42,560 bases of DNA. Origin: Bacillota bacterium. Lineage in GTDB: Bacteria > Bacillota > Clostridia > Oscillospirales > Ruminococcaceae. Below, piece by piece: positions 40,738 through 42,560 of this stretch (within the stretch, counting starts at the first letter, position 1; each line of letters starts with the position of its first letter). The notes under the pieces are model-generated. The model worked only from the letters and a program-made list of their open reading frames with translations. It ran no database searches and was not told the DNA's origin. Location of the stretch: positions 1 through 42,560 of the forward strand of contig JAEWXO010000094.1 in NCBI GenBank assembly GCA_023458875.1, written 5' to 3'. The translations under genes and the position numbers were made by a program.

Positions 40738-40874
40738 GTTACTATTCAGCCAATGTATAAGTTAGGGATATATGACCGAGGGTCAAAGGCGCGACCGGAA
40801 AGCCAGGTCGATTCCGCTTAAATCGAAATCCTCGGCACAAATTAATAACTTAACCGTAGGGGCTGAATAGCAAC
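40738..40874 (+). mobile_element. MITE-like element, copy C, with 8-bp target-site duplication
   Basis: 137 bp. Ends GTTACTATTCAGCC and GGCTGAATAGCAAC are inverted repeats (13 of 14). The element is flanked by GGCTATTC at 40730-40737 and again at 40875-40882, a perfect 8-bp direct repeat. Core GCGACCGGAAAGCCAGGTCG, then CGATT-CCGCTTA-AATCG. It lies between pcrA and the sodium symporter. No ORF, so it would need a transposase in trans. Confidence 0.8.
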
Positions 40875-41042
40875 GGCTATTCAGTAAGATTACACCCTTG
40901 ATTCATGAATAAAACATTTTTTTGATGTAATAATATATAGTGATTTATTGCCTGATTAATTATATATTTACATTTTTTATTTTTCTGGGACTACCAATGG
41001 AGAATTATCATAATATCAATTATTTAAATGGAGGAAAAAATT

Positions 41043-42383
41043 ATGCGAAACAAACGTGAACAGTGGTCTTCAAATCTTGGATTTCTAATGGCTGCTGCAG
41101 GATCAGCTATTGGCTTAGGAAACATATGGAAATTTCCTTATATTGCCGGAAGTAACGGCGGTGCCGTTTTCCTTATATTCTATTTTATTATTGTTATTCT
41201 TATAGGTGCACCTATACTTCTTGCTGAAATGTCAGTAGGCCGTGCAACACATTTAAATTCAATAGACGCCTGCAGAAAAATAAACCCTAACTGGGGTTTT
41301 GTAGGACTTATCGGATTCTGGGCCGCATTTTTCATAATGTCATACTACTGTGTAATAGGCGGATGGGTTACAAAATACATTTTTAAATATATAGTATCTG
41401 AAAGAATCACAGAACCTTCAGAATATTTTACAAACTTCTCGTCATCTACATTTGAACCTATAATATGGCTCTTTATTTTTTTAGATGTTACAGCACTTAT
41501 TGTTATAAAAGGAATCTCCAAGGGAATAGAATTAACCAGCAAAATTTTTCTTCCACTGCTTTTTGTGTTTATAATAATAATCGCAATAAACTCACTTTCA
41601 CTTCCCGGTGCATCACAAGGTCTAAAGTTTTTCTTTGTCCCTGATTACTCAAAAATAAATTCAGCAGGAGATTTAGGGACAATATTCCTTAACGCTATGG
41701 GGCAGGTCTTTTTCAGTCTCAGTCTCGGTATGGGAACGCTTATAACATACGGAAGCTATGTTGACAAATCTGCAAATCTGACAAAAAATGCTCTGTATAT
41801 TCCACTCCTTGACTCACTGTTTGCCATGCTTGCAGGAGTTGCAATACTTCCTGCGGTATTTGCCTATAACCTGAAACCTGATGTAGGTCCGGGACTTCTT
41901 TTTCAGGTTCTGCCTATGGTCTTTTCCAATATGAAATACGGAAAAATCATAGGAATTATGTTCTTTGTTCTGGTGTTTTTTGCAGCAATAACATCATCGA
42001 TATCACTTCTTGAAGTAATAACATCATATCTGATTGACAGTAAAAGGATGAAAAGAGGCAAGGCTGCACTTCTGGCATCATTTTTTATTTTTGTCCTCGG
42101 GTCTTTTGTATCACTTTCATTCGGGGCACTCGGAAAATACAAAATAGCTGACATGAATCTGTTTGATCTTCTTACTTCGCTGACTGATAAAATTCTGATG
42201 CCTATAGGTGGATTTCTTATGTGTATTCTTGTCGGATACGTATGGGGTATACCAAAGCTTACTTCTGAAATTTCATCAAACGGAATTTATAAGGTGAAAA
42301 TAAGCGGAATCCTGCGCTTTACTCTGAAATTTTTTGCACCTGCAATGATACTGCTAATCTTTATTGCGGCATTTATAAAATAA
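41043..42383 (+). CDS. Sodium:neurotransmitter-symporter (NSS/SNF) family transporter
   Basis: 446 aa from ATG 41043, preceded by ATGGAGGAAAAAATT; the ATG in that string (41028) is the ribosome site rather than the start. Eleven membrane helices by eye. TM1 GSAIGLGNIWKFPYIAGSNGGAVF carries the unwound substrate/Na+ site (GxGNxWRFP in the family, Lys here). GVAILPAVFAYNL and SSISLLEVITSYLID are also typical. Bacterial NSS proteins import amino acids (Trp, Leu, Ala, hydrophobic) with Na+; the substrate cannot be assigned. Inner membrane. No partner gene in the window. Confidence 0.92.
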   Translation: MRNKREQWSSNLGFLMAAAGSAIGLGNIWKFPYIAGSNGGAVFLIFYFIIVILIGAPILLAEMSVGRATHLNSIDACRKINPNWGFVGLIGFWAAFFIMSYYCVIGGWVTKYIFKYIVSERITEPSEYFTNFSSSTFEPIIWLFIFLDVTALIVIKGISKGIELTSKIFLPLLFVFIIIIAINSLSLPGASQGLKFFFVPDYSKINSAGDLGTIFLNAMGQVFFSLSLGMGTLITYGSYVDKSANLTKNALYIPLLDSLFAMLAGVAILPAVFAYNLKPDVGPGLLFQVLPMVFSNMKYGKIIGIMFFVLVFFAAITSSISLLEVITSYLIDSKRMKRGKAALLASFFIFVLGSFVSLSFGALGKYKIADMNLFDLLTSLTDKILMPIGGFLMCILVGYVWGIPKLTSEISSNGIYKVKISGILRFTLKFFAPAMILLIFIAAFIK

Positions 42384-42560
42384 TATGCCATCCTCAGCAT
42401 AGCATAAAAGCTTATATATTATTTATTTTTATGAATTACTCAAACTTCGCACATCAAAAATAATTTCACATCTTGAAAATTCAAGGGTTCTCACAGTATA
42501 AAATAGCTTTTAATCGACAAACCACGTAGCATAACGGAACGCATAAATGCGTTCCCTACA
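42384..42560 (+). other. Intergenic right edge with a promoter-like pair and a terminal hairpin
   Basis: No ORF. TTGAAA (42473-42478), 18-base spacer, TATAAA (42497-42502), then at 42536-42555 the inverted repeat GGAACGCATAAATGCGTTCC (9 bp arms, AA at the centre) followed by CTACA and the window end. It may be a transcript start with a leader hairpin, or the end of another small repeat; the window stops too early to tell. Confidence 0.45.

Overview
The window is low-GC DNA from an anaerobic, motile, spore-forming Firmicute of the class Clostridia. A Ruminococcaceae/Oscillospiraceae-like gut organism is my inference. Support: a FlgM-FlgN-FlgK-FlgL-YviE-FliW-CsrA block in Gram-positive order, SpoIIP, a 2-iminoacetate-synthase (ThiH) thiazole operon with TenI, a biotin-dependent carboxyltransferase set, and AT-rich intergenic regions with strong Shine-Dalgarno sequences.

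Layout. 1-759: C-terminal part of a Gln/Asn/Pro/Tyr-rich decapeptide-repeat protein. 831-2141: U32-like Fe-S TIM-barrel protein. 2358-6613: one minus-strand operon of zinc-ribbon/LRR protein, Ser/Thr-type kinase, vWA protein and PP2C phosphatase (a TerY-P-like phospho-signalling set). 6923-6995: tRNA-Arg(CCG). 7081-10731: cell-envelope genes (permuted papain-like protein, SpoIIP, polysaccharide deacetylase, small membrane proteins). 10753-15108: homoserine O-acyltransferase and a three-gene carboxyltransferase set (OadA-like, biotin carrier, MmdA/12S-like). 15214-17540: small protein, RsuA/RluB pseudouridine synthase, Gfo/Idh oxidoreductase. 17757-29666: late flagellar region, ending in a divergent ParA / ComFB-like / FlgM-reminiscent trio. 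29881-33394: thiS-thiF-thiG-thiH-tenI. 33790-34194: bacteriohemerythrin. 34365-34688: dead transposase fragment. 34954-42383: trmL, degV, a polytopic membrane protein, pcrA and an NSS sodium symporter.

How the genes work together. The flagellar block holds hook-filament junction and cap proteins, their chaperones (FlgN, FliS, a FliT-like helical protein), the anti-sigma factor FlgM and the FliW/CsrA translational switch. The thi operon builds only the thiazole half of thiamine and has no visible TPP riboswitch. The kinase/phosphatase/vWA operon should form a reversible phosphorylation module, with a strong promoter at 6676-6704.

The least expected structure is a family of small intergenic elements (about 110-175 bp) at 2163, 16502, 20949, 29797, 33564, 36414 and 40738. 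Most share terminal inverted repeats close to GTTACTATTCAGCC, and five share a hairpin core GCGACCGGAAAGCCCGGTC. The copy at 40738-40874 is flanked by a perfect 8-bp direct repeat, and the copy at 33564-33737 has the same ends around an unrelated interior. They look like non-autonomous MITE-like elements. I found no wholly new defence or biosynthetic system. This repeat family, the TerY-P-like operon and the ParA/ComFB/FlgM-like trio are the best candidates for follow-up.
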